Shown piece by piece: positions 10,313 to 19,520 of a stretch of DNA of 64,000 bases. Positions within the stretch are counted from its first letter, which is position 1, and every line of letters starts with the position of its first letter. This DNA is from Rhizobium leguminosarum. GTDB taxonomy: Bacteria > Pseudomonadota > Alphaproteobacteria > Rhizobiales > Rhizobiaceae. Made by a program: the position numbers and the translations under genes. The stretch lies in contig NZ_LWBS01000461.1 in the NCBI RefSeq assembly GCF_001652265.1, positions 124,001 to 188,000 on the forward strand. The letters run 5' to 3'. Under the pieces are notes generated by a model. It was given only the letters and a program-made list of their open reading frames with translations. It had not been told where the DNA came from and did no database searches.

Positions 10313-11593
10313 GTGGATATGATGACAACGACCTCCAACGCCGGCGGCGAGCTGCCCTCGCCCGTGCGGGTGAACAACGAAGGACCGAAAGTGCTGCGGG
10401 CCGGTTTCATTCCGCTCGTCGATGCATCGGTGCTGATTGCGGCGGCGGAATTCGGCTTTGCGCGGAAGGAAGGCCTGACGCTCGATCTCGTCAAGGACGT
10501 CTCCTGGGCGAATGTGCGCGACCGCCTGGCATTTCGCCAGTTCGACATTGCCCACATGCTGTCGCCGATGCCCGTCGCCTCCATGCTTGGTCTCGGCTCC
10601 AATCCCTCACCGACGATCACGCCATTTTCGCTGGGGCGCGGCGGCAACGCGATCACGCTGTCGACGCGGCTCTTCGACAGGATGCGGAATGACGCGGGAT
10701 TGCCGGAAACGGCAAGCGCGCTCGACAATGCCGGCGCCCTGGCAAAAACATTGGCAGCAATGAAGGCGCGCGGCGAGCCGCTGCCGACTTTCGCGGTCAC
10801 CTACCCCTTCTCCTCGCACAATTACGAATTCCGCTACTGGCTGGCAGCCGGCGGCATCGATCCCGACAAGGATGTCAAGCTCGTCGTCGTGCCGCCGCCC
10901 ATGACTTCGGATGCGCTGGCAGCCGGTGCGATCGACGGTTTCTGCGTCGGTGCGCCGTGGAACATGGTCGCTTCAGAGCGCGGCGTCGGCCGCATCGTCG
11001 CCGCCAAACAGGATATCTGGCCGTCGGCACCGGAAAAGGTGATCGGCATGCGGCCGGACTGGGCGGAAAGCCATCCGGAAACCGTTTCCCGGCTGATCGT
11101 GGCGCTCGATGCGGCAGCCCAGTGGTGCGACCAGCCGGAAAATCACGACGCGCTGGCGGCAGCTCTTGCCGACCCGCGCTATATCGCTGCCCCCGTCGAG
11201 ATCATTCGGCGTGTACTCGCCGGCGAATTCAGCCTCGACGCAAAGGGTAACCGCCGCATCATCACCGATTATTTCATGTTCCATTCCGGCTTCGCCAATT
11301 ATCCCCGACCGAGCCAGGCGCTGTGGATCTACAGCCAGATGATCCGCTGGGGACAGGCCGAGATCAGCCTCAACATGGCAAGGGCCGCAGCATCCGCCTA
11401 CCGCCCGGATCTCTATCGCGCTGCTCTCGGTGACGACAACGCACCCGAAGATGCCGATATCCGCATCGAAGGCAGTGACGAGGGCGACCGTTTCATGGAC
11501 GGCCACGTCTTCGACCCGGCCAGGCTGCCGGACTATGTCGCAGGTTTTGCCGTCAAAAGCGCCCTCGCCTTCGTTTCCGACGACGAGGTCTAA
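10313..11593 (+). CDS. nasS: nitrate sensor NasS (NrtA/CmpA-like binding fold)
   Basis: A 426-residue protein of the nitrate/bicarbonate binding family (NrtA, CmpA) but with no signal peptide, as expected for the cytoplasmic sensor NasS that holds NasT inactive without nitrate. Conserved stretches include VLRAGFIPLVDASVLIAA and FDIAHMLSPMPVAS near the N-terminus. The GTG at 10313 lies 8 bases after GGAGG; an ATG at 10319 with its own GGAG is equally possible. It pairs with nasT and precedes the controlled leader. Confidence 0.9.
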   Translation: MDMMTTTSNAGGELPSPVRVNNEGPKVLRAGFIPLVDASVLIAAAEFGFARKEGLTLDLVKDVSWANVRDRLAFRQFDIAHMLSPMPVASMLGLGSNPSPTITPFSLGRGGNAITLSTRLFDRMRNDAGLPETASALDNAGALAKTLAAMKARGEPLPTFAVTYPFSSHNYEFRYWLAAGGIDPDKDVKLVVVPPPMTSDALAAGAIDGFCVGAPWNMVASERGVGRIVAAKQDIWPSAPEKVIGMRPDWAESHPETVSRLIVALDAAAQWCDQPENHDALAAALADPRYIAAPVEIIRRVLAGEFSLDAKGNRRIITDYFMFHSGFANYPRPSQALWIYSQMIRWGQAEISLNMARAAASAYRPDLYRAALGDDNAPEDADIRIEGSDEGDRFMDGHVFDPARLPDYVAGFAVKSALAFVSDDEV

Positions 11594-11750
11594 CCGATGC
11601 CGGCCTGCACAAAACGCCAGCAAGGATCTGCCCGCCTCACGACAAGCGCACAAAATATTTGCATGATTGGGTGGCGGCCTGAAAAACAAGCAGCCGACAA
11701 ATTTCAGAAGACGTCATTTATATTCAGCAGCTTGCATGATGGACGCCAAA

Positions 11751-11767
11751 CTGGCACGCAGTTTGCA
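11751..11767 (+). promoter_or_regulatory. sigma-54 promoter for the nitrate transporter/reductase operon
   Basis: CTGGCACGCAGTTTGCA matches the -24/-12 consensus YTGGCACGrNNNTTGCW with GG and GC separated by exactly 10 bases. Transcription would start near 11778, leaving a leader of about 295 bases before the transporter ATG. Roughly 90 bases upstream, GCACAAAATATTTGC (11648-11662) is a possible but weak NtrC half-palindrome. Nitrogen-limitation control through NtrC is inferred. Confidence 0.85.
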
Positions 11768-11806
11768 TCGCCTTTATTGCACCGGTCAATGGCGATCAGC
11801 GCAGCA

Positions 11807-11905
11807 TGAGCGTGCGATAGACGCTCACCGAAGACACAGAGATTACTCTTCAGATTGAAGAGGTAGGTTTTAGCCTGAGTGATCTGGCCAACAGATTGCC
11901 TCCAG
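11807..11905 (+). promoter_or_regulatory. structured nitrate-operon leader RNA, probable NasT target
   Basis: Three hairpins precede the terminator: TGAGCGT/ACGCTCA (11807-11827, 7-bp perfect stem, 7-base loop), TCTTC/GAAGA with flanking TAC/GTA (11844-11865), and GCCTG/CAGGC (11872-11905) enclosing ATCTG/CAGAT. A hairpin pair ahead of a terminator is the known layout of ANTAR targets. The loops I can draw are 5-7 bases and do not show the textbook hexaloop with A at 1 and G at 4, so the exact binding pair is unresolved. Confidence 0.5.
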
Positions 11906-11958
11906 GCAAGTGGGCAGAAGGCCCAAGAATTCGGCGTCCAACGGCGGGCGCCACCAGC

Positions 11959-12025
11959 AAAGCCGCTGATCAGGATATTTCGCGCACCTCGTCTATGCGC
12001 GTCCTGACCAGCGGCTTTTTGTTTT
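11959..12025 (+). terminator. intrinsic terminator in the nitrate leader (regulated)
   Basis: AAAGCCGCT...AGCGGCTTT forms the base, TCAGGA/TCCTGA the middle and CGCGCA/TGCGCG the top of a long stem, followed by TTTTTGTTTT. It ends 48 bases before the transporter start, after its own sigma-54 promoter, so it can only serve to attenuate the operon. Release by NasT is the expected mechanism. Confidence 0.9.
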
Positions 12026-12073
12026 AACCCTCAGCGATGGATCGGCACGACCTTGTCGGGCCCCGGAGAAGTT

Positions 12074-13339
12074 ATGTCTGTCATCGAGAAATCACAGCCA
12101 ATGTCCGCCGGCGAATCAGCCAAAGCATTGTGGATCTCCACTGTAGCCTTCACCCTCTGTTTTGCCGTGTGGACGATCTTCGCGATCATCGGCATTCGCA
12201 TCAAGCAGGATCTCGGATTGAATGAGGCCGAGTTCGGATTGCTGGTCGGCACCCCCGTCCTTACCGGTTCGCTCGTGCGCATCGTTCTTGGCATCTGGAC
12301 CGGGCGCTACGGCGGCCGTCTCGTTTACACGCTCACCATGCTGGCTGCCGCGTTGGCGACCTTCCTGCTCTCCTACGCCCAGACTTATACGCAAATGTTG
12401 ATCGCCGGGCTCGGCGTCGGCCTCGCCGGCGGCTCCTTTGCGGTCGGTGTCGCCTATGTCTCGCCTTTCTTCCCGGCGGAGAAGCAGGGAACTGCGCTCG
12501 GCATCTTCGGTGCCGGCAATGTCGGCGCGGCTGTGACCAAATTCGCCGCCCCCTTCGTGCTGCTCGCATGGGGCTGGCAGGCGGTTGCCGAGATCTGGGC
12601 CGTCTGTCTGGCACTGATGGCAATCGTCTTCTGGTTCACCACGACCGATGATCCGGCCTACCGTCTCCGCCGCGAACGCCGCGTCGCCACCAAGAGTTTT
12701 GGCGAGGAATTCGCGCCGCTGCAGAACGTTCAGGTCTGGCGCTTTTCGCTCTACTATTTCTTCGCCTTCGGAGGCTTCGTCGCCCTGTCGCTGTGGCTGC
12801 CGCGCTACCTGGTCGGCGTCTATGGCTTCAACCTGGAAACTGCCGGCATGATCGCGGCTGCCTACTCCATCCCCGGCAGCATCTTCCGCGCCTTCGGCGG
12901 CGTGCTGTCGGACAAGAAGGGCGCGCGCAGCGTGATGTACACGATGCTTGCCGTGTCGGCCGTCGCCACCCTCATTCTTTCGCTGCCGGCTGCTTCGCCC
13001 GGGACGGGTCCGGCGTTCGGCATCACCCCCGTCATTTTCATCGTCGTCATCTTCGTGCTCGGCTTCTTCATGAGCCTCGGCAAGGCTGCCGTCTACAAGC
13101 ACATTCCGGCCTACTACCCCGAAAACGTCGGCGCCGTCGGCGGCATCGTCGGGATGATGGGCGGTCTTGGCGGCTTCATCCTTCCGATCGCCTTTGGCCT
13201 CCTCAAGGATATGACCGGCCTTTGGTCCAGCTGTTTCCTGCTGCTCTTTGCAATCGTCGTGATCTCTCTCATCTGGATGCACCTGTCCGTCAAGCAACTG
13301 TCGCGCCAAGGGCACTCGGCGCCCGTGGCTGCAACCTGA
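12074..13339 (+). CDS. nitrate/nitrite MFS transporter (NarK/NasA family)
   Basis: A 421-residue twelve-helix major facilitator protein. The start is the ATG at 12074, five bases after GGAG; an upstream in-frame TTG lacks a site. Family signatures of nitrate transporters are visible, including the glycine-rich GLGVGLAGGSFAVGVAYVSPF and GIVGMMGGLGGFILPI stretches (helices 5 and 11) and an arginine in helix 2 (SLVRIVLG) that contacts nitrate. It is the first structural gene after the regulated leader and precedes nirB by 17 bases, so it supplies substrate to the reductases encoded behind it. Direction of transport (nitrate uptake, possible nitrite exchange) is inferred. Confidence 0.92.
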   Translation: MSVIEKSQPMSAGESAKALWISTVAFTLCFAVWTIFAIIGIRIKQDLGLNEAEFGLLVGTPVLTGSLVRIVLGIWTGRYGGRLVYTLTMLAAALATFLLSYAQTYTQMLIAGLGVGLAGGSFAVGVAYVSPFFPAEKQGTALGIFGAGNVGAAVTKFAAPFVLLAWGWQAVAEIWAVCLALMAIVFWFTTTDDPAYRLRRERRVATKSFGEEFAPLQNVQVWRFSLYYFFAFGGFVALSLWLPRYLVGVYGFNLETAGMIAAAYSIPGSIFRAFGGVLSDKKGARSVMYTMLAVSAVATLILSLPAASPGTGPAFGITPVIFIVVIFVLGFFMSLGKAAVYKHIPAYYPENVGAVGGIVGMMGGLGGFILPIAFGLLKDMTGLWSSCFLLLFAIVVISLIWMHLSVKQLSRQGHSAPVAAT

Positions 13340-13356
13340 TCTAAGGACCTGGAAAT

Positions 13357-15807
13357 ATGACCGAAAAACTTGTCATCATCGGCAATGGCATGGCGCCTGG
13401 GCGCATGCTGGAGCACCTCTTCGAGCAGGCGCCGGGTCGCTATGAAGTTACGATCTTCAATGCCGAGCCGCGCGTCAATTACGACCGCATCATGCTGTCG
13501 CCGGTTCTCTCAGGAGAAAAGGACTACGAACAGATCATCATTCACGGCGACGGCTGGTACATCAAGCATGGCATCATGCTCTACAAGGGCCACAAGATCG
13601 TCAACATTGATCGCGCCGCCAAGACCGTCACCTCCGACCACGGCGTCACCGAAAGCTACGACAAGCTGGTGATCGCAACCGGTTCCGTGCCCTTCATCAT
13701 TCCCGTTCCCGGCAAGGATCTGCCCGGCGTCATCACCTATCGCGATCTCGACGACGTGCAGGCGATGCTGCTTGCCGCTCAGTCGCGCGAAAAGGCTGTC
13801 GTCATCGGCGGCGGCCTGCTTGGCCTCGAAGCAGCGGCCGGCCTTGCCCAGCGCGGCATGGACGTCACCGTATTGCACGTCATGCCGACGCTGATGGAGC
13901 GCCAACTCGACCCCGCCGCCGGCTATCTGCTGCAGAAGGCAGTCGAGGAACGCGGCATCAAGGTCATCTGCAAGGCCAATACCAAGGCGATCGTCGGCAA
14001 TGGCAAGGTCGAGGGCATCGAGCTTGACGACGGCCGCATTATCCCGGCAACGCTGGTCGTGATGGCCGTCGGCATTCGTCCGAGTGTGGGCCTGGCGAAG
14101 GACGCCGGCATTGCGGTCAATCGCGGCATCGTCGTCGATGCCGGCATGCAGACCTCGGACGGCGATATTCTCGCGCTCGGCGAATGCGCCGAGGTGGGCG
14201 GCATGGTCTATGGCCTTGTTGCGCCGCTCTATGAAATGGCCCGTATCGCTGCCGCGCATCTCTCCGGCGATCGCTCGCCTGCCTTCGTTCACGCCGATAC
14301 GCCGACCAAGCTCAAGGTCACCGGCATCGAGCTTTATTCACTCGGCGATTTCGCTGATGGCGACGACCGCGAGGAGATCGTGCTGCGCGATGCCAGCGCC
14401 GGTGTCTACAAGCGCCTGGTGCTGAAGGACAATAAGATCATCGGCACCGTGCTTTACGGTGAGACCGCCGATGGTGCCTGGTTCAATGACCTGAAGAAGA
14501 AGGCGACCGATATTTCGGAGATGCGCGAGACGCTGATCTTCGGACAGGCCTATCAGGGAGGGTCGCCGCTGGACCCTATGGCGGCCGTTGCAGCCTTGCC
14601 GGATGACGCGGAGATTTGTGGCTGCAACGGCGTATGCAAGGGGAAAATCACCTCAACGATTTCAGGCAAGGGGCTGACGTCGCTCGACGACGTGCGCGCC
14701 CACACGAAGGCATCCGCCTCGTGCGGCTCCTGCACCGGCCTCGTCGAACAACTCATGGCACTGACGCTCGGCGACAGCTACAATCCGGCTGCCGTCCAGC
14801 CGATGTGCACCTGCACCGAACTCGGCCATGACGATGTCCGTCGCCTGATCAAGGCCAAGGGTCTGAAGAGCATCCCTGCCGTCATGCAGGAGCTCGAATG
14901 GAAGACCTCCTGCGGCTGCGCCAAATGTCGGCCGGCGCTCAACTATTACCTCGTCTGCGACTGGCCGGATGAATATGCCGATGACTACCAGTCGCGTTTC
15001 ATCAATGAGCGGGTGCACGCCAACATCCAGAAGGACGGCACCTACTCCGTCGTTCCGCGCATGTGGGGCGGTGTCACCAATTCGAACGAGCTGCGCGCCA
15101 TCGCCGATGTCGTCGACAAGTTCGAGATTCCGATGGTGAAGGTCACCGGCGGCCAGCGCATCGACCTGCTCGGCATCGAGAAGGAAGACCTGCCGGCCGT
15201 CTGGGCCGATCTCGGCAAGGCCGGTTTCGTCTCCGGCCAAGCTTATGCCAAGGGTCTGCGCACGGTGAAGACCTGCGTCGGCTCGGACTGGTGTCGTTTC
15301 GGCACGCAGGATTCCACCGGTCTCGGCATCCGCATCGAGAGATTCATGTGGGGCTCCTGGACGCCGGCCAAGCTGAAGATGGCCGTCTCCGGCTGCCCGC
15401 GCAACTGCGCGGAAGCAACCTGCAAGGACATCGGCGTGATCTGCGTGGATTCCGGTTTCGAGATCCATTTCGCCGGTGCAGCCGGTCTCGACATCAAGGG
15501 CACCGAGGTCCTTGGGCTTGTCCGGACCGAGGACGAGGCACTGGAGCATATTGTGGCGCTGACGCAGATGTACCGCGAGCAGGCCCGCTATCTCGAGCGC
15601 ATCTACAAGTGGGCCAAGCGCGTCGGCCTGGAGGAAATCCGCCGCCAGATCATGGGCGATGCCGAAAAGCGCAAAGCCTATTACGAGCGCTTCGTCTTCT
15701 CCCAGAAATTTGCTCAGGTCGATCCCTGGTCGGAGCGTGTTTCCGGCAAGGACAAGCATGAGTTCAAGCCGATGGCGACGATCGGCTATCCGCAGGCTGC
15801 AGAATAA
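13357..15807 (+). CDS. nirB: assimilatory nitrite reductase large subunit
   Basis: An 816-residue NAD(P)H-dependent nitrite reductase that makes ammonium from nitrite in the cytosol. In order: an FAD/NAD(P)H domain (residues 1 to about 400, GNGMAPGRM and VVIGGGLLGLEAA), BFD-type [2Fe-2S] cysteines (CGCNGVC near 420, CGSCTGL near 458), a second cysteine region (CTC, CGCAKC), then the siroheme/[4Fe-4S] domain with TCVGSDWCRFGTQDS near 640 and SGCPRNCAEATC near 678. AAGGA lies 9 bases before the start. Length is slightly under the usual ~850. It works with NirD, encoded ten bases downstream. Confidence 0.96.
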   Translation: MTEKLVIIGNGMAPGRMLEHLFEQAPGRYEVTIFNAEPRVNYDRIMLSPVLSGEKDYEQIIIHGDGWYIKHGIMLYKGHKIVNIDRAAKTVTSDHGVTESYDKLVIATGSVPFIIPVPGKDLPGVITYRDLDDVQAMLLAAQSREKAVVIGGGLLGLEAAAGLAQRGMDVTVLHVMPTLMERQLDPAAGYLLQKAVEERGIKVICKANTKAIVGNGKVEGIELDDGRIIPATLVVMAVGIRPSVGLAKDAGIAVNRGIVVDAGMQTSDGDILALGECAEVGGMVYGLVAPLYEMARIAAAHLSGDRSPAFVHADTPTKLKVTGIELYSLGDFADGDDREEIVLRDASAGVYKRLVLKDNKIIGTVLYGETADGAWFNDLKKKATDISEMRETLIFGQAYQGGSPLDPMAAVAALPDDAEICGCNGVCKGKITSTISGKGLTSLDDVRAHTKASASCGSCTGLVEQLMALTLGDSYNPAAVQPMCTCTELGHDDVRRLIKAKGLKSIPAVMQELEWKTSCGCAKCRPALNYYLVCDWPDEYADDYQSRFINERVHANIQKDGTYSVVPRMWGGVTNSNELRAIADVVDKFEIPMVKVTGGQRIDLLGIEKEDLPAVWADLGKAGFVSGQAYAKGLRTVKTCVGSDWCRFGTQDSTGLGIRIERFMWGSWTPAKLKMAVSGCPRNCAEATCKDIGVICVDSGFEIHFAGAAGLDIKGTEVLGLVRTEDEALEHIVALTQMYREQARYLERIYKWAKRVGLEEIRRQIMGDAEKRKAYYERFVFSQKFAQVDPWSERVSGKDKHEFKPMATIGYPQAAE

Positions 15808-15817
15808 GGAGATGGAC

Positions 15818-16147
15818 ATGAACTGGATCGCAATCGGTGACATCTCCGATATCCCGCTGCGCGGGGCGCGCTGCGTGAAGACGCCGCAGGGCAAGATCGC
15901 CGTCTTCCGCACGGCCGAAAACGAGGTCTTCGCCATCGAGGATCATTGCCCGCACAAGGGCGGCCCGCTCTCCCAGGGCATCGTCCACGCCAAGTCAGTC
16001 ACCTGCCCGCTGCACAACTGGGTGATCTCGCTGGAAACCGGCAAGGCGCTCGGCGCCGACGAGGGCGAGGTCCGGACGATACCGGTGCTGAATGAAGACG
16101 GCAGGCTGTTCATAGCCTTGGAAAGCCTGATGATGGCGGCGGAATAG
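15818..16147 (+). CDS. nirD: nitrite reductase small subunit (Rieske type)
   Basis: A 109-residue protein starting MNWIAIGDI. An in-frame ATG at 15812 directly abuts AAGGAG, so the ATG at 15818 with six-base spacing is the better start. CPHKGG (cysteine near residue 44) and CPLHNW (near 63) form a complete Rieske [2Fe-2S] motif; the E. coli NirD lacks these ligands, while many other bacteria keep them. It is the partner of NirB. Its TAG stop is immediately followed by the nasA ATG. Confidence 0.94.
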   Translation: MNWIAIGDISDIPLRGARCVKTPQGKIAVFRTAENEVFAIEDHCPHKGGPLSQGIVHAKSVTCPLHNWVISLETGKALGADEGEVRTIPVLNEDGRLFIALESLMMAAE

Positions 16148-18805
16148 ATGGCGGTTGAGATCAAGACCACCTGTCCCTATTGCGGTGTCGGCTGCGGCGT
16201 TCTCGCCACGGTCGACGAGGCAGGCGCAGTCAGCGTCAAAGGAGATCCCGAGCATCCGTCGAATTTCGGCCGGCTCTGCTCGAAGGGTTCAGCCCTTGCC
16301 GAAACCATCGATCTCGATGGCCGGCTTCTCCATCCCGAAATCGAAGGCGAACGGAGCGGCTGGGACGAGGCGCTTGATCTGGTCGCCCGCCGTTTTTCTG
16401 AAACGATCGCCGAACACGGGCCTGACGCCGTTGCCTTCTACGTCTCCGGCCAGTTGCTCACCGAGGATTACTATGTCGCCAACAAGCTGATGAAGGGCTT
16501 CATCGGCTCCGGCAATATCGACACCAATTCAAGGCTCTGCATGTCCTCTTCCGTGGCGGGGCATCGCCGCGCCTTTGGCGCCGATACGGTGCCCGGGACC
16601 TATGAGGATATCGAACTTGCGGATCTGGTGGTCCTGACCGGCTCCAACCTTGCCTGGTGTCATCCCGTCATCTATCAGCGGCTTGCCGCCGCAAAGACGG
16701 CGCGGCCAAACATGCGGATCGTCGTCATCGATCCGCGCCGGACGATGACCTGCGATATCGCCGACCTGCATCTCGCTATCCGCCCGGACGGCGACGTCGC
16801 GCTGTTCATGGGACTGCTTGCCCATCTCGCGACCAGTCCGGCAATCGACCAGAATTATATCGCCGCCCATACCGAAGGTTTCGGCGACGCTTTTGCGGCC
16901 GCCGCCGCGCTTGATATCAACGATCTCCTGGAACGGACCGGCCTGCCGGCCATGCAGATCAGGGAATTCTTCCGCCTGTTCGAGACGACGCCGAAGGTCG
17001 TGACCTGCTACAGCCAGGGCGTCAATCAATCCTCCTCCGGCACCGACAAGGTCAATGCCATCCTCAACTGCCATCTGGCGACCGGCCGCATTGGCCGTCC
17101 CGGCATGGGACCGTTTTCGCTGACCGGCCAGCCGAACGCCATGGGCGGGCGCGAAGTCGGCGGTCTTGCCAATATGCTTGCCGCCCATATGGCGATCGAA
17201 AATGCCGAAGACCGGGATCGCGTACAGCGCTTTTGGAACTCGCCCGTCATCGCCGCAAAGCCCGGCTTGAAGGCGGTCGACATGTTCCAAGCCGTGGCCG
17301 ACGGACGCATCAAGGCGCTCTGGATCATGGCGACCAATCCCGTCGTCTCGATGCCGGATGCCGACAGTGTCGAAAGCGCGATCGCCGCCTGTCCCTTCGT
17401 TGTCGTCTCCGACATCCTGAAAGAGACGGATACGACCCGGCACGCAGATGTGCTTTTGCCCTCGCTCGGCTGGGGCGAAAAGGATGGCACCGTCACCAAT
17501 TCCGAACGGCGCATTTCAAGGCAGCGACCGTTTCTCGACGTCCCCGGCGATGCAAGGGCCGACTGGTGGCAGCTTGCGGAGGTGGGACGCCGCATGGGAT
17601 TTGCGGCCGCCTTCGATTTTGATGCGCCGGCCGCAATCTTCGACGAACACGCCGCGCTTTCCGCCTTCGAAAATAACGGCAGCCGCGACTTCGACATCGG
17701 CGCGCGCGCCGGCATGAGCGGCGGCGCCTATGACGAACTGTCGCCCTTCCAGTGGCCGCAGGCGGCAGGGACAGAAGCAAGCATCACCCGCTTCTTCGCC
17801 GAAGGTGGTTTCTTCCACCCCGATCGCAAGGCGCGTTTCGTCGCGGTCAAACCGCCCGCAACCGATCGCACCAATGCGGAGTACCCCTTTACGCTGAATA
17901 CCGGGCGCATCCGCGACCAATGGCACACGATGACGCGAACCGGAAAGAGCGCGCGGCTTTCCGCCCATATCGCCGAACCCTTTGCCGAGATCCATCCGCG
18001 CGACGCGATCGAGACCGGTATATCAAGTGCGGGCCTCGTCGAGATCGACAGCCCGCACGGCAAGGCAATCGTCAGGGCGCTGGTCACCGATCGCCAGGCG
18101 CGCGGCGGCATCTTTGCGCCGATGCACTGGAACGACCAGTTCGCCGCAAGAGCGCGGATCGACGCCGTGGTCGCACCGATAACCGATCCTGTTTCCGGTC
18201 AGCCGGCGTCGAAGAACGTTGCCGTCGCCGTCCGGCCGTTCCGCGCCACCCATTACGGTTTCGCCGTCTCTGCCACAAAACCTGCCACACCTGACGCCGC
18301 CTATTGGGCGCTGGCAAAAGCCGCCGGCGGCTGGCGGCTGGAGCTTGCCTTCGGCGAAAACGTCGAAGACTGGACGGCCTGGTGCCGCGCGGTTTTCGCC
18401 ATTCCGGCAGAGATCGAACCGCTTGGTTATGCCGACCGGCAATCCGGCGACCTCAGGCTCGCCTTCTTCGATGGCGAGGTCTTGCTTGCCGCGCTGTTTC
18501 TTGCTCGCGAGCCCGTCGCTGTCGCGCGCAACTGGGCGATCTCACAGCTTTCAGCCTCGCATGGCGACCTCAGGAAACGCTTTGCGCTCGTTGCGGGTCG
18601 TCCCGGTGCCGGTAGGCCGGATCCGGGCGCCACCGTCTGCTCTTGCTTCAGTGTCGGGGTCAACCAGATCGCCGCTGCCGTGCGCGGCGGATGTCACAGC
18701 GTCGAGGCGGTCGGCAAGGAAACCAGTGCTGGAACCAATTGCGGCTCCTGCCGCAGCGAAATCGGCAGCATCATCGATCGCTGTCTTGCCGCAGCCGCGG
18801 AGTGA
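16148..18805 (+). CDS. nasA: assimilatory nitrate reductase catalytic subunit with C-terminal BFD-like domain
   Basis: An 885-residue molybdopterin oxidoreductase reducing nitrate to nitrite. The N-terminal [4Fe-4S] site is C9-x2-C12-x3-C16-x27-C44, followed by the large bis-MGD domain and a C-terminal dinucleotide-binding domain (from about residue 570). The last 60 residues hold a BFD-like [2Fe-2S] module (CSCFSVG and NCGSCRSEIG). No separate electron-transfer subunit (NasB) is encoded here, so the extra cluster may take electrons from a general donor. The ATG follows the nirD stop with no gap. It is the last gene of the nitrate operon; the convergent HAD gene begins 37 bases on. Confidence 0.94.
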   Translation: MAVEIKTTCPYCGVGCGVLATVDEAGAVSVKGDPEHPSNFGRLCSKGSALAETIDLDGRLLHPEIEGERSGWDEALDLVARRFSETIAEHGPDAVAFYVSGQLLTEDYYVANKLMKGFIGSGNIDTNSRLCMSSSVAGHRRAFGADTVPGTYEDIELADLVVLTGSNLAWCHPVIYQRLAAAKTARPNMRIVVIDPRRTMTCDIADLHLAIRPDGDVALFMGLLAHLATSPAIDQNYIAAHTEGFGDAFAAAAALDINDLLERTGLPAMQIREFFRLFETTPKVVTCYSQGVNQSSSGTDKVNAILNCHLATGRIGRPGMGPFSLTGQPNAMGGREVGGLANMLAAHMAIENAEDRDRVQRFWNSPVIAAKPGLKAVDMFQAVADGRIKALWIMATNPVVSMPDADSVESAIAACPFVVVSDILKETDTTRHADVLLPSLGWGEKDGTVTNSERRISRQRPFLDVPGDARADWWQLAEVGRRMGFAAAFDFDAPAAIFDEHAALSAFENNGSRDFDIGARAGMSGGAYDELSPFQWPQAAGTEASITRFFAEGGFFHPDRKARFVAVKPPATDRTNAEYPFTLNTGRIRDQWHTMTRTGKSARLSAHIAEPFAEIHPRDAIETGISSAGLVEIDSPHGKAIVRALVTDRQARGGIFAPMHWNDQFAARARIDAVVAPITDPVSGQPASKNVAVAVRPFRATHYGFAVSATKPATPDAAYWALAKAAGGWRLELAFGENVEDWTAWCRAVFAIPAEIEPLGYADRQSGDLRLAFFDGEVLLAALFLAREPVAVARNWAISQLSASHGDLRKRFALVAGRPGAGRPDPGATVCSCFSVGVNQIAAAVRGGCHSVEAVGKETSAGTNCGSCRSEIGSIIDRCLAAAAE

Positions 18806-18842
18806 ACTGCGCAGAAGCAAGCAGGACGCAGCCGGAGCACCG

Positions 18843-19520
18843 TCAGGCCGCGTTCGGGACGATCAGCATCCGGTGATCGGAAGAGATGCGGACCGAGATC
18901 TCGTCATAGGATGAAAGGGTCGGGTGCGGCGTCTCCATCTTTTGGTGATGTGTTGCCGTGATGACCATGACATCGGCACCCGCCGCCTCGCCGGCGGTAA
19001 TGCCGGCTGCGACATCCTCGAACACCAGGCAATCCTGCGTGCTGACGCCGAGGCGCTCGGCGCCCAGAATATAACATTGCGGGTCGGGTTTTCCGACCTT
19101 TACGTCCTCCGCCGTCACCATGAATCTCGGCACCGGCAGGCCTGCCGCCTCCAGCCGTCGGTGAGCAAGGCGCAACGGCGAGGAGGTGACGATCGCCCAG
19201 CGATCCGGGGGCAGCGAGCTCAGAAAGGTCGCGGCGCCGGGAATGGCCACGACGTCGCTGACATCGGCGATCTCGGCCTCGGTCACCAGCTTCGATTCAT
19301 GTTCGGGATCGACTCCAGGCAGGTTCAGCCGGGTGATCGTGTCAATGCCGCGCGATCCATGCATCTTCGGTAAAAAGGTGGCGACATCGAGCCCCTGACG
19401 CCTCGCCCAGTCGCTCCATACACGCTCGGCCGCACGGATCGAATTGAGGATGGTGCCGTCCATATCGAACAGGAAGGCGGCATAGGGCTTCTCGAAGCCA
19501 CGGGGCATCGGCATAGACAA
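18843..19520 (-). CDS. HAD-superfamily phosphatase (beta-phosphoglucomutase/sugar phosphatase-like)
   Basis: A 225-residue haloacid dehalogenase subfamily I protein. FDMDGTILNS near residue 19 carries the nucleophile and acid/base aspartates, VTSSP is motif II, and KVGKPDPQCY with VFEDVAAG are motifs III/IV. It resembles sugar-phosphate phosphatases (YfbT/DOG type). The TTG at 19520 has AAGGA eight bases upstream; ATGs at 19514 and 19508 are alternatives without a good site. It is convergent with nasA and otherwise alone, so its substrate cannot be inferred. Confidence 0.88.
   Translation of the reverse strand: MSMPMPRGFEKPYAAFLFDMDGTILNSIRAAERVWSDWARRQGLDVATFLPKMHGSRGIDTITRLNLPGVDPEHESKLVTEAEIADVSDVVAIPGAATFLSSLPPDRWAIVTSSPLRLAHRRLEAAGLPVPRFMVTAEDVKVGKPDPQCYILGAERLGVSTQDCLVFEDVAAGITAGEAAGADVMVITATHHQKMETPHPTLSSYDEISVRISSDHRMLIVPNAA

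Noticed and set aside
11648..11662. NtrC-binding site upstream of the sigma-54 promoter
   Set aside because: GCACAAAATATTTGC keeps only the outer GCA symmetry; it is mentioned as possible but not listed as a feature.
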